64,000 nucleotides of DNA, taken from the NCBI GenBank assembly GCA_025504975.1, contig JANUWI010000017.1:310001-374000 (forward strand), in the 5' to 3' direction. The notes under the pieces were generated by a model. It did no database searches, was not told where the DNA came from, and worked only from the letters and a program-made list of their open reading frames with translations. The stretch comes from Plenodomus lindquistii (lineage: Eukaryota; Ascomycota; Dothideomycetes; Pleosporales; Leptosphaeriaceae). Below are positions 34,073 to 45,588 of this stretch, in pieces (position 1 is the stretch's first letter; every line of letters starts with the position of its first letter). The translations under genes were made by a program, and so were the position numbers.

Positions 34073-35316
34073 TCAAGCACTTACTGTCCTTGCCTCTCCA
34101 GATCCATCTTTGCTGGACAAGTCCTCTGCGACTGTAGTGGAGCCCAATGCCTCAGTTCTAGACTTGCTCTGAGGATCGAAATAGGGCACCTCCCCAATGC
34201 CTACAGCACGATTGCCAAAGCGTTCCCCGAGACCTTCGTAGTCAAACGTTGCGCTGTGGAAGGCGCTACGATTGTCCCAGATAGCTATACAATAGTTAGT
34301 GAATTCACATAAAGGACAGTGTATGGGTGAGAGGGGAAAAGAGGACGAGCCGTACCAAAGTCGTTCTTGTTTCTCCACTTGAAGCGTACTTGTAGGTCAT
34401 GGTTCTCCGTGATTACCGCACGGAACCTCTTCAGCAAATCCGCCGACTCTTCGTCGTTTAGCTCGTTGATGTGTTTCGGAAAGGGTCCGAGTGCGAAGAT
34501 CGACTTCCATCCTGTGACAGGATTGGTTCGCACCACGGGGTGGACAGCGGTCAAAGTTTTGCCAATGTTCTTCGGATTCCCACGTTCATTCTCATATAGC
34601 TTTACTCGATCAGGATTTGCCGCCACTGCATTGATGAAGCCGTCACCCCTAAACGTCGCAGTTAGGCCCTCAAAAAAGGTCTGATAAGCTTTCGAGAATC
34701 GATCGTAGATTTCGTATCCAGAAGCCCACAATGTATCGCCGCCGCTCTCAGGCAGCTGTGTTAAGCGCAAAGAGGTATAGTCGGCTGGAACAGGCTCGAA
34801 CTGGATGTCTGAGTGCCACTGTGCAGCATCGTACCGTCGATTACCACTTGCACGACCACTATTGTCACCATATTTCAGGATCTGCTTGCGCGCGAGACTG
34901 CTGATAGTACTGATCTCTGCATCGTTGACGCCAAACTCATTGGTGTTGTTTAACACTGGATGGATGTGCAGTGTTGAATCTGCCGGCTTGCCCGTTAATT
35001 GCCCTAGGCGATGGACAAGCTTCTTCTGTAGGTCATCCGTGAGATTGTCTTGCGCACGGAAGAACACAACACCTCGTTCAGAGACTAGTCAAGGAATAAG
35101 CTCTATTAGTTTCGAGAGCGCCTTAGCTGACTTACTGGTAATCGCAAGATCGTGTAATAATTCGTCGGCGTTCTCCGCTTCAAGAATGTCGTGGACAATG
35201 TTGACGCTGGGATATTCGCGACCAATGACAGGAGTGGCTTCCTCGAACTGGAACCTTTTGTCAAGAGCACCAGATTTTGTCTGCGGATTGGGACGTGCAG
35301 TGGTAACGGTCGTCAT
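34073..35316 (-). CDS. TauD/TfdA-family 2-oxoglutarate dioxygenase
   Basis: Model complement(join(34073..34284,34356..35084,35136..35316)), 373 residues; introns of 51 and 71 bp, both phase 1, with donors GTAAGT and GTACGG and CTAAC in the second. An upstream in-frame ATG at 35397 exists, but the start at 35316 fits family length better. The iron facial triad is visible: His151 and Asp153 in WHSDI, and the distal His313 in AFHSA, which lies just after the last splice junction and confirms it. The C-terminal basic region (FGNRAVGIG) likely binds 2-oxoglutarate. Fungal relatives such as yeast Jlp1 oxidise sulfonates such as taurine, releasing sulfite; other family members act on herbicide-like or amine substrates. 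Cytosolic. Substrate not decided. Confidence 0.92.
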
Positions 35317-36421
35317 GGTGAGTTTCTCGAACACGCGCGCTTGTAAAAGGTCAACAAATGTAATAGGGAATGAAAAAGAGGAATAGGATGGGCGCATTCA
35401 ATGGACTCCTTATACCTCATCTACTCACCATATCAGCAGGATTCGCAATTGCGAAGGTGGTGGGGAAGATCACGCAATTGGGATTCCGAGCACGCAAGAC
35501 AAGGCAGGGATTTCGAGTCACCACCTGCAGCAAATGCCGGCAACTGGATCGAATATATGGCAAGACGTTAAACTAAACACAGTATATTATCCCTCGCTAT
35601 GAACTTGTCATTCACCACTGTAATGTGGGCCACCTGGGCAGCTGTGGATATCTGGGGACGCCGCGCAGCCCTGTGAACATCATTGAACACCTCGTACACA
35701 ATCGCACTCCTGGCCACATGTAGAGTTTCATACAGAAGGGCCAATTTTCAGACGTTTACAATATCACGTCTATGTTGCCGCATGGGTCGCAGGGTCTGTT
35801 CTGAGTCTCCTACGTCAGCTTCGTTCCAAGACGTTGCTTCAAGACAATAAGTCCGTAGCGACTGGAACACTGCATTGGTGAGAGGATCATGCTGCTAAGT
35901 ATGGGATCCAGCTACTAAGCTCTCGCGTCTCCAAGGCACTGGCTACCGACAAAAAGGATATTGGGTTTATCGAGCTTGTGAACCATGGATCGCTGGTTAT
36001 TTACAGAGGAGCTTGTATTCTCAGTCCCCACCACAATGCAAAAGAGCACATATCAAAAGGTCATAAAGCACTGAGGAGAAACCAACTAACGCAAGGCTGG
36101 CAGAATATTAATACGAGCTGTGTGTAGGGCATACGAATCAAAGATTAGCATCTTTCCCTGAGCCATTAACTTTTGGTAATCGTACAGTGTTCATGAGGCT
36201 TAGGCACCTACTCAGTCGATACGAGCTCTTTCATACTAAATTTAGCATAACGCAGCAACACCTTTGTAAGAATTCTCAGAGTTGTACTTGTAAATTCCAC
36301 GTGTAGTGTAATCAAAAGTAAATTCTGCTGGCTTGTGTGACTTAGGCGTCCGTTACTACTGTATAGACCAAGAATCGATGCTATTGCGGCAAGGCAGCGA
36401 CTTGAATTCCTTCGCATCTGC
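35317..36421. other. Intergenic region
   Basis: AT-leaning gap between two tandem minus-strand genes. A plus-strand stretch at about 35896-36091 stays open for about 65 codons but has no start or known motif. No gene is claimed. Confidence 0.4.
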
Positions 36422-37459
36422 CTACAGCTTAGGCGTAGCCATGCTGAGACCAGTCAAACATAGATACCACTTGACGCCACACATTTCCAGATGTCCACCG
36501 CGGTGAACACCGGCAGCACGAGCTCTTTCTTCCAGTGCATTCAACTTTTCCTGGTCACTGACTCCGATGGTAATCGACACTAGACCCTCAGACAAACCTT
36601 TTCGTCCGGCAACGAAGCCTAGCCTTGCATTGGTGAAAGCCAGGAGATCCCGCGATCGTCCGACTCCAAAGATCTCTTCCCACTGCCGTGAAGCACCCCC
36701 ATGATCCACATTACCAGGTTCCAGTCGCAGTATGCACCCTTGAAGCGAGAGATGACTAGCGTTGCGCATACCTGTTGAATAGCTACTGTAATCCTGGCCA
36801 CATGCATGCCAGGGGGAGAATCGCGACTGCAGAGGCGTAGGATTCGATAGATCAGGGGTATGAGAGTCTAGTTCCGGGATGACTCCTCCTAATCGATATT
36901 GTTAAACAGTGACGTTACACATGCTATAACAGAGACAGACAAAGACTAGGACATACCTTTGATACCTTTTGGATGGTATTGTATACACACAGAGTCGCTG
37001 AGCTGATGAGTAAAGATAGTCTTCGCGAGGTTTTGGGCCTCGATGTGCTCTCTTCGTTTTTGTGCATTTTCGGTTTGCATGATGATCATGTATCCTCCAG
37101 GACCACGCTTCTCCAGTAAGCGCCCGGCTGTGGTTTCATTTTTAAAAGGAGAGACAACTTCGATGCAATCGCCTCCCAAGGGCACTACGCACCCGATGTC
37201 AATACATGATGCTCTTGTACTTGGAGGGTCGTTAAAACTTGCCCAAAAAATTTCGAAGGCCCCATTGAGCAACAGAAGGATCTTCGTATATGACTGGGAC
37301 GCCCAATACGTGGGTCTACCCTTGCCGTTAGCTCGGAGCATCACTTGAACTGCCAGGCAGCCTTGGCCATACAAGTAGTCGTTTGGCTTCTTCGAGATCT
37401 TCAGCGACCAAAGCGATCTGACGCAGGCGCGTTGGGGCTGAGGGGAGTTTCGATTGCAT
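36422..37459 (-). CDS. Glyoxalase-like (VOC superfamily) protein
   Basis: Model complement(join(36422..36888,36957..37184,37243..37315,37373..37459)), 284 residues. The introns are 57, 58 and 68 bp. The middle one uses a GC donor (GCAAGT) with acceptor GTAG; the GT alternatives break frame, while this join gives a continuous NFLVPLGG segment. The N terminus (RLRQIALVAEDLEEA) and THVLGVPVIYED followed by QWGLRNF form the first beta-alpha-beta unit of a glyoxalase-like domain. PLGGDCIEVVSPF, GGYMIIMQ and a C-terminal FTNARLGFV region complete the two-lobed VOC fold. These fungal proteins are usually annotated only as glyoxalase-like; the reaction is unknown. Cytosolic. It is the right-hand recognisable gene of the accessory region. 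Confidence 0.88.
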
Positions 37460-39408
37460 GACTGAGCCGCGAGTGCTCATAGAAACCACATAGTAGCAGC
37501 TACAGGAGATATGGCTGTGTATTGCATTGTGGTGCTGCCCACGCGCCTCGGGCCGTCGTGTTCTCCCCGCATCTTCAACCGGGTCACTCTTTAGAATTAC
37601 CGAAAATTCCCCTTAGCGACGGCTGATTATTGTGCAACCAACAAAAACTACTCTTGAGATGGTGCTATGATAGCGAACGGATTGCACCCGAAAGGCAAGC
37701 CATGACGTTTGCAGGGCATGCTTTCGAAGTTGTGTTGACTGAAGCGTGGAAGCAGCCGGGCTAAGTAATCGGTGACGTTTGAGGCACATATGTTGCGGTA
37801 CTATTGCCCCATGGCCAACCCTGCGACCTTCACCTTCTGCACACGAGGGCAGCTCATCAACAAGCTCACTCAATTTGTTTCGTCCTTGATCAACGTACTC
37901 GTGCTTGCACAGCCGTGACTGGTGGCACAGATACAGTGATGTGGGCTATCGAGCGCGTTGTGTTCGCTGCTCTCGTGTACTCTTCCATCGGTCGTCTATG
38001 ACTTTAGATTACTGCAAAGCTCCATCTGCCACACAGAATGGCACGTCTTGTCAACGCAATCACTTTACCCAGGTTCAATTCCACTTTGTTTTATCACCTC
38101 TCTCAACAAATGACGCTTTCGAGTCTCTTACTTCTCCAATTGATGCGGATTTATGAAGATCATGGAAGCTGCTTCACCACTGAGACGTATATTAATTAAA
38201 CAGGTTGCTTGCCCTTTGCAAAATCTACAACAGGATCAAGTGCTCCTCGGGCGTCTCGACAGCGTGAGCGTCGTTTTTACGCCTTCTAAGACATACCGAC
38301 AGGCGTTCGGATGCTTTCGACATGTTCGTTTGCGTAAGTTACATCGAGACGTGGCTCTCTACACTTGCTAACCTTTGGACATGTTTCCAGGTCAAAACCT
38401 GACTTTCACCCATATGATTGTCTGTGATGACAACGACTCACAGCATGTCTGGTGTCGTCGCCTCTAGCAACGATCGTGTCGCCATATACAGTAGGAAATA
38501 ACACCAGCGACCAAGCATGATCAGTCAAGGCGCTGATATGAATACAGATGTCTTGGAGGAGCCATTGTTGAGGTGTTGACGAACCTCAGGCAACATGTGT
38601 CAATTACTGCACATCGCGAGCGAGAAGGAGAGCGCACGAGCTTTCAATCCGGTGGCCGACCAAACACGAACATCTACAGTGATGATATGACGCCTCCTGA
38701 TTGTCGCCAATTCTCCACTTGGCGATGGTGTATAGTCGTGCTGTTGCAAACGGGCTTTATCCTCTTGTGCTTCGGGTGGGGATGTAGTTGTATTGCCGAA
38801 TACCAGGCCACTCGAGCTATACAAGGATTGTTAGCCTAGGCACTGGAGTGTTCAAGCTCTTACACTTTGTACATCGCCCTCAGTCAATCGAAGTCGAGAA
38901 CAAGCACGATGTGTACTGCAGCCGACGCTCGTCGACATTGACGCTTCGACGATCCGGCGCACTTTCACTGGCCTGACACTCGGATACTACCACTGTATTG
39001 GCACAGATTGCTTTTGAAAGACCAGATCTGAGTAGGACAAACGCACCTCAACGCAAAGATTTTCATCATCACCAAGGGTGGTATCGCAGGTGACTGCGCG
39101 ACGTCGGCTTGGCAATCAGTAACCCGCTGCCGCTGCAGTACTTAACCACGCAACCGCGCTCACCTCGACTTCTGCAACCCCCACACTCCCTCGTTGAAAG
39201 CGACATCCACTGGACTTCGGTCCCCAGCCATTCGCTCCAGATCCTGGCCACTTCTTTCGTGTCGTGGCTGTCCCTTCGTTCACCCCCATTCTTTGTGTCT
39301 TGATTTTGACTTGTCGTACTCTTTTCTGTACATGAAAGATTCGTCTTCGACACTGTAGTTCTATTCTCAAAGTGTATACAGTAGAGGAATCGTCAGTGCC
39401 AAGTAGCG
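37460..39408. other. Gene-free stretch with possible gene remnants
   Basis: I could not build an intact gene in this 1.9-kb stretch. Around 38548-38610 one frame reads CLGGAIVEVLTNLRQH, reminiscent of the N-terminal nucleotide-binding loop of NmrA/epimerase-type short-chain dehydrogenases, preceded by an ATG-led segment at 38445 whose splice phase does not match. Around 39052-39093 another frame reads AKIFIITKGGIAGD, reminiscent of aldo-keto reductases or dehydrogenases. Both matches are short. They suggest decayed accessory metabolic genes but could be chance. Confidence 0.3.
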
Positions 39409-40295
39409 ATGTCTACCGCCGACGCAGATGCCATTTTGGCCCTCGCCGCTTCCACAGCACTGCCCTCGGACAGCCCTTCTCATACGATCGACAACTCTAC
39501 CATACCTCGCCGACCCTTCACACGCTCACAGGCTTCTTTCGCGAGTCAGTCTTGGGATACCCGACCAACATGGACCAGTAGGCTGACGATAATGTAGGTT
39601 CAGCAAGGCTCAACCCCATCAGCGCGCCTCAGCAGACCAGACGCAATGCTCGCCCCAAACGCGCACTTGACTTCACTGTATTCGTTGACCCTCTGACTTC
39701 GACTTCGACACCGACCACAACAAGCGAGCAACGCGCACCCAAGAAGAGCAAGACTGCACCACGCAAGGCTCTCGCGGTCAGGACGATTGCATCTGCAAAC
39801 AGTACCCCAGTGCCGTCTCCTCGCACACCAGAAATACCGTTTCCTTTTTCGTTTGACGATCCCCTCTGGGAGAATGTGGAGAACTACGCACCTCGCTCGA
39901 ATACACCAATGCCACTGCCGTCCCTTGGTATGCCCTCAGCTAATAGGCTATTCGTGACAACACCATCACCCGGCCCACTTCCTCGTCGATCCCCTCGTAC
40001 GCCGCGAGCTCGCCGCCCAAGTTTTGCCCCCCCAGCGCGTCTCAGGCTTCCTCGTAGCATGGAACTGTACACGATGCTTGGAATCAGTGATTATGGGGCA
40101 GACAGCGACGAGATCAGGGCTGCATACCGCAGGGCTGCGTTGGAGCAGCATCCTGACCGTGCGAGCGAGGAGAACCGCGGCGAAGCTACGTTGAGGATGC
40201 AGCAGCTCAACGTAGCCAGGGATATGTTGTTGAATGAAGAGTCGCGCCGTCAATACCACATGGATGGTCGGGTTCCGTGGGTGGGTATTGTTTGA
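39409..40295 (+). CDS. J-domain (DnaJ-like) co-chaperone
   Basis: Model join(39409..39544,39598..40295), 277 residues; the 53-bp intron uses donor GTCAGT, branch CTGAC and acceptor GTAG, phase 1. A closer GTAGGC donor would leave an intron of only 20 bases and was rejected. Residues 1-200 are disordered and rich in Ser, Thr, Pro and Arg. The C-terminal 75 residues are a J domain: MELYTMLGI, the helix DEIRAAYRRAALEQ, the essential HPD at 230-232, then a helix ending in the SRRQYHMDG block. J domains stimulate Hsp70 ATPase. A C-terminal J domain with no Zn-finger or substrate domain marks a class C J protein, so the client is unknown. The basic N-terminal half may direct it to the nucleus. Confidence 0.88.
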
Positions 40296-41018
40296 GCAAG
40301 AGAAGGGACAGCTGTCCAATGTAGGATGAAGAATGACGGAGGGGTGGATGCACTGTTGCAGTGGGTGAATAATGGGAGGCAGTGGTGATACGATGGGACA
40401 ATGGGATGGTCCAAGCAGCAGCAGCATGGAGTGTTTGTTCTGCTGGCGTTGGAAAAGTCCTGGGCGTTGCACATGTACAAGATGATTGTTTTGCAAGAGT
40501 GAGAGTAATCAACAAGGAATGGGACGGTGTTGTCTCGAGATTGGGCTGACGAGTATTGATAGTGATGTCGTGTCTCGTCTTTGGCATAATGGTTCATGTC
40601 TTCTCTGGCCAATGGAGGGGCCTGACGTGTGCTCGCATAAGTGGCCGCGTCGTGGATCGAGATGGGGGAAAGTGCGGACGCGGAGCTGGGATGCGTTGTT
40701 CAGGACGAGATGGATGGATAGATGAGACTTGGACCTGTCTCGTAAAAGAGGTGTTGGGTGCTTGTGTTCCCCGCAGCCATTGTTGGACTTGAGCATTACT
40801 ACGACTCTTACTCTCTCGAGACACTGAGCATACATTAGGGAGTGTTGGCACGAGCAGACGTGGTGCCCCTGACTAGCGAGACGACGGGCGCCGGGGAAGC
40901 TCCACCACGCTCGAGCTTGCACACGCGTACCGGTACCACCGCCAAACAACGCGACCACCAGCAGCACCTCGCAGCGCCCGCGACGCCCACCACGCCCACC
41001 CCGCTCGAGCGGCGCAAC
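40296..41018. promoter_or_regulatory. Upstream region of the coiled-coil gene
   Basis: 3' flank of the J-domain gene and promoter/5' UTR of the next. The reading frame of the coiled-coil gene stays open back to 40842 but has no ATG there. Confidence 0.4.
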
Positions 41019-44000
41019 ATGGCGTCCTCGTCGACGCCCAAAGACGCCGTGCCGCCCCGCCGGCCCTCGGCAGCAGCAGCAGCAGCCGCCACAGGCACGA
41101 CAACGGCCGGGGCGCGCAGGGCCACTGCCTCGTCGACGAGCTCCCCCCGAACCTCGACAGGCACCGCCGGCGCATCGCGACCCCCAACGGCCACCAGCAC
41201 CCGCACCCGCACCAGCACCTTGGGCGGCGCAAGCCTGAACAAGCCGCCCACACGACCGGCGCCCGGCACAGCAGCACGCCGGACGGCGCTGGCCTCCAAG
41301 ACAACGTCAGATGCAGAGCCCGACCTCGCGTCGCTGACGTCTGGCGATGAGACCAGGAAGCCTGCGGTGCGCAGGACGCCCGCCTCTGCCACCACCACCG
41401 CCGCCGCCGCCCCCCGAGCCTCGCCCGGCAAGACCTTCTCACGCCAAGCGCTCGCGCCTGCTGCCACGACGCCTGCAGCAAAGCGCCCGCTCTCGTCGAC
41501 CACGACGCGGTCGGCGCCTCGAGCCTCACTGGCTGCATCTTCGCGCCCAACCACAAGAGCTGCCCCGAGCCCTGCCCCGAACCCCGCCCCAAAGACGCCC
41601 ACCGGCCCTGCTAAGAAACTCTCCGCAACCAGGGCGGCGGCCTCGCCCGCGACGCCCGAGACGCTGAGGGACAAGGCCGCCTCGGATGCAGAGGTTGAGA
41701 TGCGCAAGACGGCTCTCGCGCCCGTCAAAGCTGCACTGGCTAAGCTCGGCGAGGAGGCCCCGCGACCAGACACGGCGCCCAGCGGCCCGGCCGAAATGGA
41801 TGTGGAGATGAAGCGCCGCAGCGCCCAGATCATGCACGACTTCTTCAAGGAGACCAATCTGCGCGACAAGCTGCAGGAGCAGTGCGACGACCTCAACCGC
41901 GAGGTCGACAAGCTGCAGTCGGACAAGGCGCGCCTGAAGAAGCAGCTGCTGGATGCACAGGCCGCCATTGCCGAAAAGGACCATGCTCTTGCAGGCGCAT
42001 CGGGCTCTGCCGGCACCCACGACAGCGCCCACGACGCCCTCGTCCACGACATGGAGACCAAGTTTGCGCACGAGACCAAGCAGCTCGAGGAACAGAGCCA
42101 GAAGCTTGAGCTCGAAAAGGAGGCCGCCCAGGAAAAGTCGGCCCTCGAAGCTGCCCGCGCCGGAGAGCTCCAGCAGGTGCTCGACGACCTCAACAGCGAG
42201 TTGGAGCAACAGGGGCGCGAATGGGACGCCGAAAAGAAGATTCTGGCCGAACAGGCCACTCAGATCGAGGACCTCTTGCAGCACACGACCACACTCAAGG
42301 ACGAACGAGACGCGCTCGTAGCCGAGCTTTCAGCTTCAAAGGATACCCTGGAGGCTATGCAGACCAAGTTTGACGGCATCGCAAGCAGGAACTCGGAAGA
42401 TATTGAGACGCGCGATACCGAGATCAAATCACTTAAGCTGCTGGTGCAAGAACTGCAGTCGGAAATCGCCACCTCCCACAAGGAACACAATGACGCCCTG
42501 GCCCACGTGCAGCGCTCGCTCGAGTCAAAATCTTCCGAAAACTCAGCCGTGGTTGAGAGCCTCCAAGCTCAGATTGAGACACTGCACCATCAGCACACGC
42601 AGGAACTACGCGTCAAGGACGAAGCTATTGCACTCCATGTCGAGACGGAGAAAGGCTTGTACGACGACATCAAGACCCTGCAGCAGCGCGCAAATCAAGT
42701 CACCGCAATCCTCGAAAGCGAGCGTAATGCGCACGCGGAAGAAATGGAGAAACAGCTTGAAGAGCTACAGCGGTTGTCAAACGACGAGTTGCGCATCAGG
42801 GAAGAAGAAGTTTCGCAGCATCTCGAATCCATTGATGGTCTGCAGGAGCAGATCAGGACTCTTGAACAAGGGTCAACCGATGGTGCTAGGGTCGCTGAAG
42901 AACTTCACAAGCAAATCGAAGAGTTAAGATCATCACATGAGGCAGCTATCAAGGTCAAGACTGATGAGAATGAAGAGCTAGTACAACAGCTCGATGCCAT
43001 GAATGACCAACTTAGTGCTGATGCCGCCGAGGTTGAACAGCTCAAACAGGAGGTCACTGGCCTTCGTACCACTCTCGAAACTTTTGAAAAGACATCACAA
43101 CAAGCAGAATCCCAACATGCCTCTGCGCTTGCAAAGGTGCACGCTGAGCTCAACGACGCAGTCAAGAAGGCAGACGCGTACAAGCTCGAACTGGACGCCA
43201 TCCAAGACCGACACAGACAAAATCTCCGCGTCTTAAGTGAAGACCATGAAGGCGAGATTGAATCGCTCAGGGCCGATCTGGAAGGCGATGCTAGAGAGCG
43301 TCTTACTAAGCTGCAGGCTGAAGTCGACTCGCTCAAGTCAGAGAAGACTACAACAACAAAGCAACACGAAGAAGCCCTGGATGCACGACACAGTGAGCTA
43401 GAGGCACTGAAGAACGAGATTGCGGCTTTGAAGGAGACCTCCGGCTCTTCTTCGCAACAGGCGGATGAGTTGCGCGCAAAGTGCAAGCAAGTCGAGGACG
43501 ACAAGACTGCCCTCATGGAGTCGCACACTAGAGCACAGAAGGAAATAGAAGACCTTCATTTGCAACTTGAGGCGCTGACAAATCAGGCCACAGCGGCTGG
43601 AGACCTACTGGTTCGTCTCGAAGCATTGAGCGAGGAGAAGGCCGCGGCAGAGAGTGCGCATCTTGAGTCGAAAAACGTCATTACAGACCTTCAAGCCCGT
43701 CACGACACGTTGTTGGCGGAGAAGACTGCAGCAGAAGATTCACACCACCGAGCCTTGGAGACGCTGAAGCAAGAGTCAGAAAGTGCACTGAGACAGCAGC
43801 TTGAGGAGCTGATGAGCAAGTATGAGGCTCTTGTCGAGGAGAAGACTGCAGCCGACGAGCTACACGCACAAGAGATGACAACCGTGAAGGAGGCATCTGA
43901 AAATGCGATCAAGGAACAGTTGCACGACTTGCAGGAGAAGTATGATGATCTCATGGGCGAGAAGTCTGCGAATGATGCTGCTCACGTGCGTGCCCTTGAG

Positions 44001-45588
44001 GCGCTCAAGGAGGAGTCGTCCAACGCATCAACATTGTTGCTCAGTGAACTTCAAGGCAAGTACGATTCGTTACAGCGAGAATTCGACCGCGTCTCTCAGT
44101 CTTTGACCGATCTAAACGCAAAGCATAGTGCGCTATCCGCAGAGAAAACGAGCATCGAGTCGGCGCGTAAGGAAGAGCTCGAGAGACTGCAGGAAGAACG
44201 TGACGCATACTCCAATCAGCTCAAGGAGCTTGAGAAGGCTTATACTGAAAGTCTTACGACACAAGCTAATCTGCAAGAATGCCACACCAAGGAACTCGCT
44301 ACTCTACAAGCAGACATTGAACGCAATTACGCAAATCTGCTCGAGGTTCTCCAACAAGATGCTACTAGGCTTGAAGAGGAGAAGGCGTCCGCACTCCAGG
44401 AGCTCAGTAGCATGAAACGAGATATGCAGACGAGACTGGACGATATGAGCGCCAAAGTAGAATCCAAGGATCGGTCAGAATCCGCGGCTCTTGCTGAGGC
44501 CGCAACAAAATACGAGACGCTCTGCGCTCAAAAGGCTACTGCTGATAGAGAGCACGAAAACGCCATCACTCTTCTGAAGGACTCGCTTGAGGAATTACAC
44601 AAGGAAGCCTTGACTAAGCTGCAAGCTGAAAACGACGTGCTGCAGCGAAGGTCTGCCGCCATGGAACGAGAACACGCAGATGCCATTGAGCTCTTGAAAG
44701 AAGAACTCAAGGCAGGCCACTCCAATGAAGTCAAATTGTTGCGACAGCAGCTTGAAACCATCCAAACGCAGCTCAGTGCTCTTACGGAGGAAAAGGCCGC
44801 TACGGAAGAAGCTCATGAGAACGCCATTTCTGAGCTAATGATTGGCATGCAGGCTAGCACGTCAGATGCCGTTGAACAATTGCAAAAGAAGCATGATGCT
44901 CTCGTGGCGCAGTTAGAGGCCACACAAGACAGCCATAAGGTCGACATTCAGGCTGCCAGGAAAGAGGTCGCCGATCAGCAGATGCAGTATCGAGATCTTC
45001 TCTCACGCAACGACAAAGCCACTGCTGAAGCAGAGGCTCATGCGCAAGAGGTATTACGGCTCATGAATTTGTTACAGGATATTCAGTCCGAGCGCGATCA
45101 GGCCGTACAGGCGGCTGAAGAAGCTGAAGACCGCATCGAAACAATGAAGGGCGAGGTTGTGCGGAAGCACCTTGCTCGCGTAGAGCCACTGGAGAAGGAG
45201 AATGCCATGCTCTTGGATAAAGTTGACCGCCTAGAAGCCATCATCGCCGCGGGTGACAGGGTTGCTCGAGCTGCGGCCACTATCGGTGAGAAAAGAAATA
45301 TCGACACACTGGCTGAAGAGGACGAGGTGGAGGATGAAGAGGACACCACATCGGATGGACCGGGGCAAGGGCACAATACCGCCCCGGTGGATGTGATTGG
45401 CACTGTGAGTCGATCCCTTGACGCCGAGGCTGGAGTTCTCCGTGATGCTTCTTTGAAAGAACAGGCAGCTAATACACTGCTAGCAGTTGGCCGCCATGCA
45501 AGAGACTTTGAACCAGCTCAGTGAGCTCAACAACGACGCCATCGCCGAGAGTTCAAGAACCGCACAGCGGCTCACGGAGCAGCACTAG
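41019..45588 (+). CDS. Giant coiled-coil protein with disordered N terminus
   Basis: Model join(41019..45404,45484..45588), 1,496 residues; a 79-bp intron (donor GTGAGT, acceptor CTAG, phase 0) near the 3' end replaces an unlikely tail with a helical, Gln/Leu-rich end (QLAAMQETLNQLSEL). Residues 1-220 are Ala, Thr, Pro and Arg low complexity. From about 250 to the end the protein is almost unbroken heptad coiled coil. Within it lie modules of about 40 residues, each with a variant of KY(E/D)xL-EEK(T/S)A-x-H-x-(A)L-x-K-ES (about residues 870-1040). An acidic patch with a short Asp/Glu run lies near 1435-1450. The architecture suits a tether or cytoskeletal scaffold (golgin, septum or spindle-pole type). 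I do not recognise the orthologue. The basic, Ser/Thr/Pro-rich N terminus might bind microtubules (inference). Confidence 0.87.
43640..44110 (+). repeat. Tandem coding repeats of about 40 codons
   Basis: Several successive units of roughly 40 residues in the coiled-coil gene share an EEK(T/S)AA(D/E)xxH core followed by an Ala-Leu-x-x-(V/L)K-E segment. Diverged copies recur near 44490-44580 and 44780-44900. They are recognisable at protein level, not as DNA identity, so the duplications are old. Confidence 0.6.

Noticed and set aside
27511..37459. Classical secondary-metabolite gene cluster
   Set aside because: There is no PKS, NRPS, terpene synthase, P450 or pathway regulator, so it is described as an accessory catabolic region instead.
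39582..39597. GTAGGC...GTAG intron of 20 bases in the J-domain gene
   Set aside because: It is too short to splice; the GTCAGT donor at 39545 gives a 53-bp intron with a branch site and the same phase.
40835..42259. Open frame of 474 codons on the minus strand, Ser/Ala/Leu-rich
   Set aside because: It is antisense to the low-complexity 5' end of the coiled-coil gene; no domain and no independent start signal.
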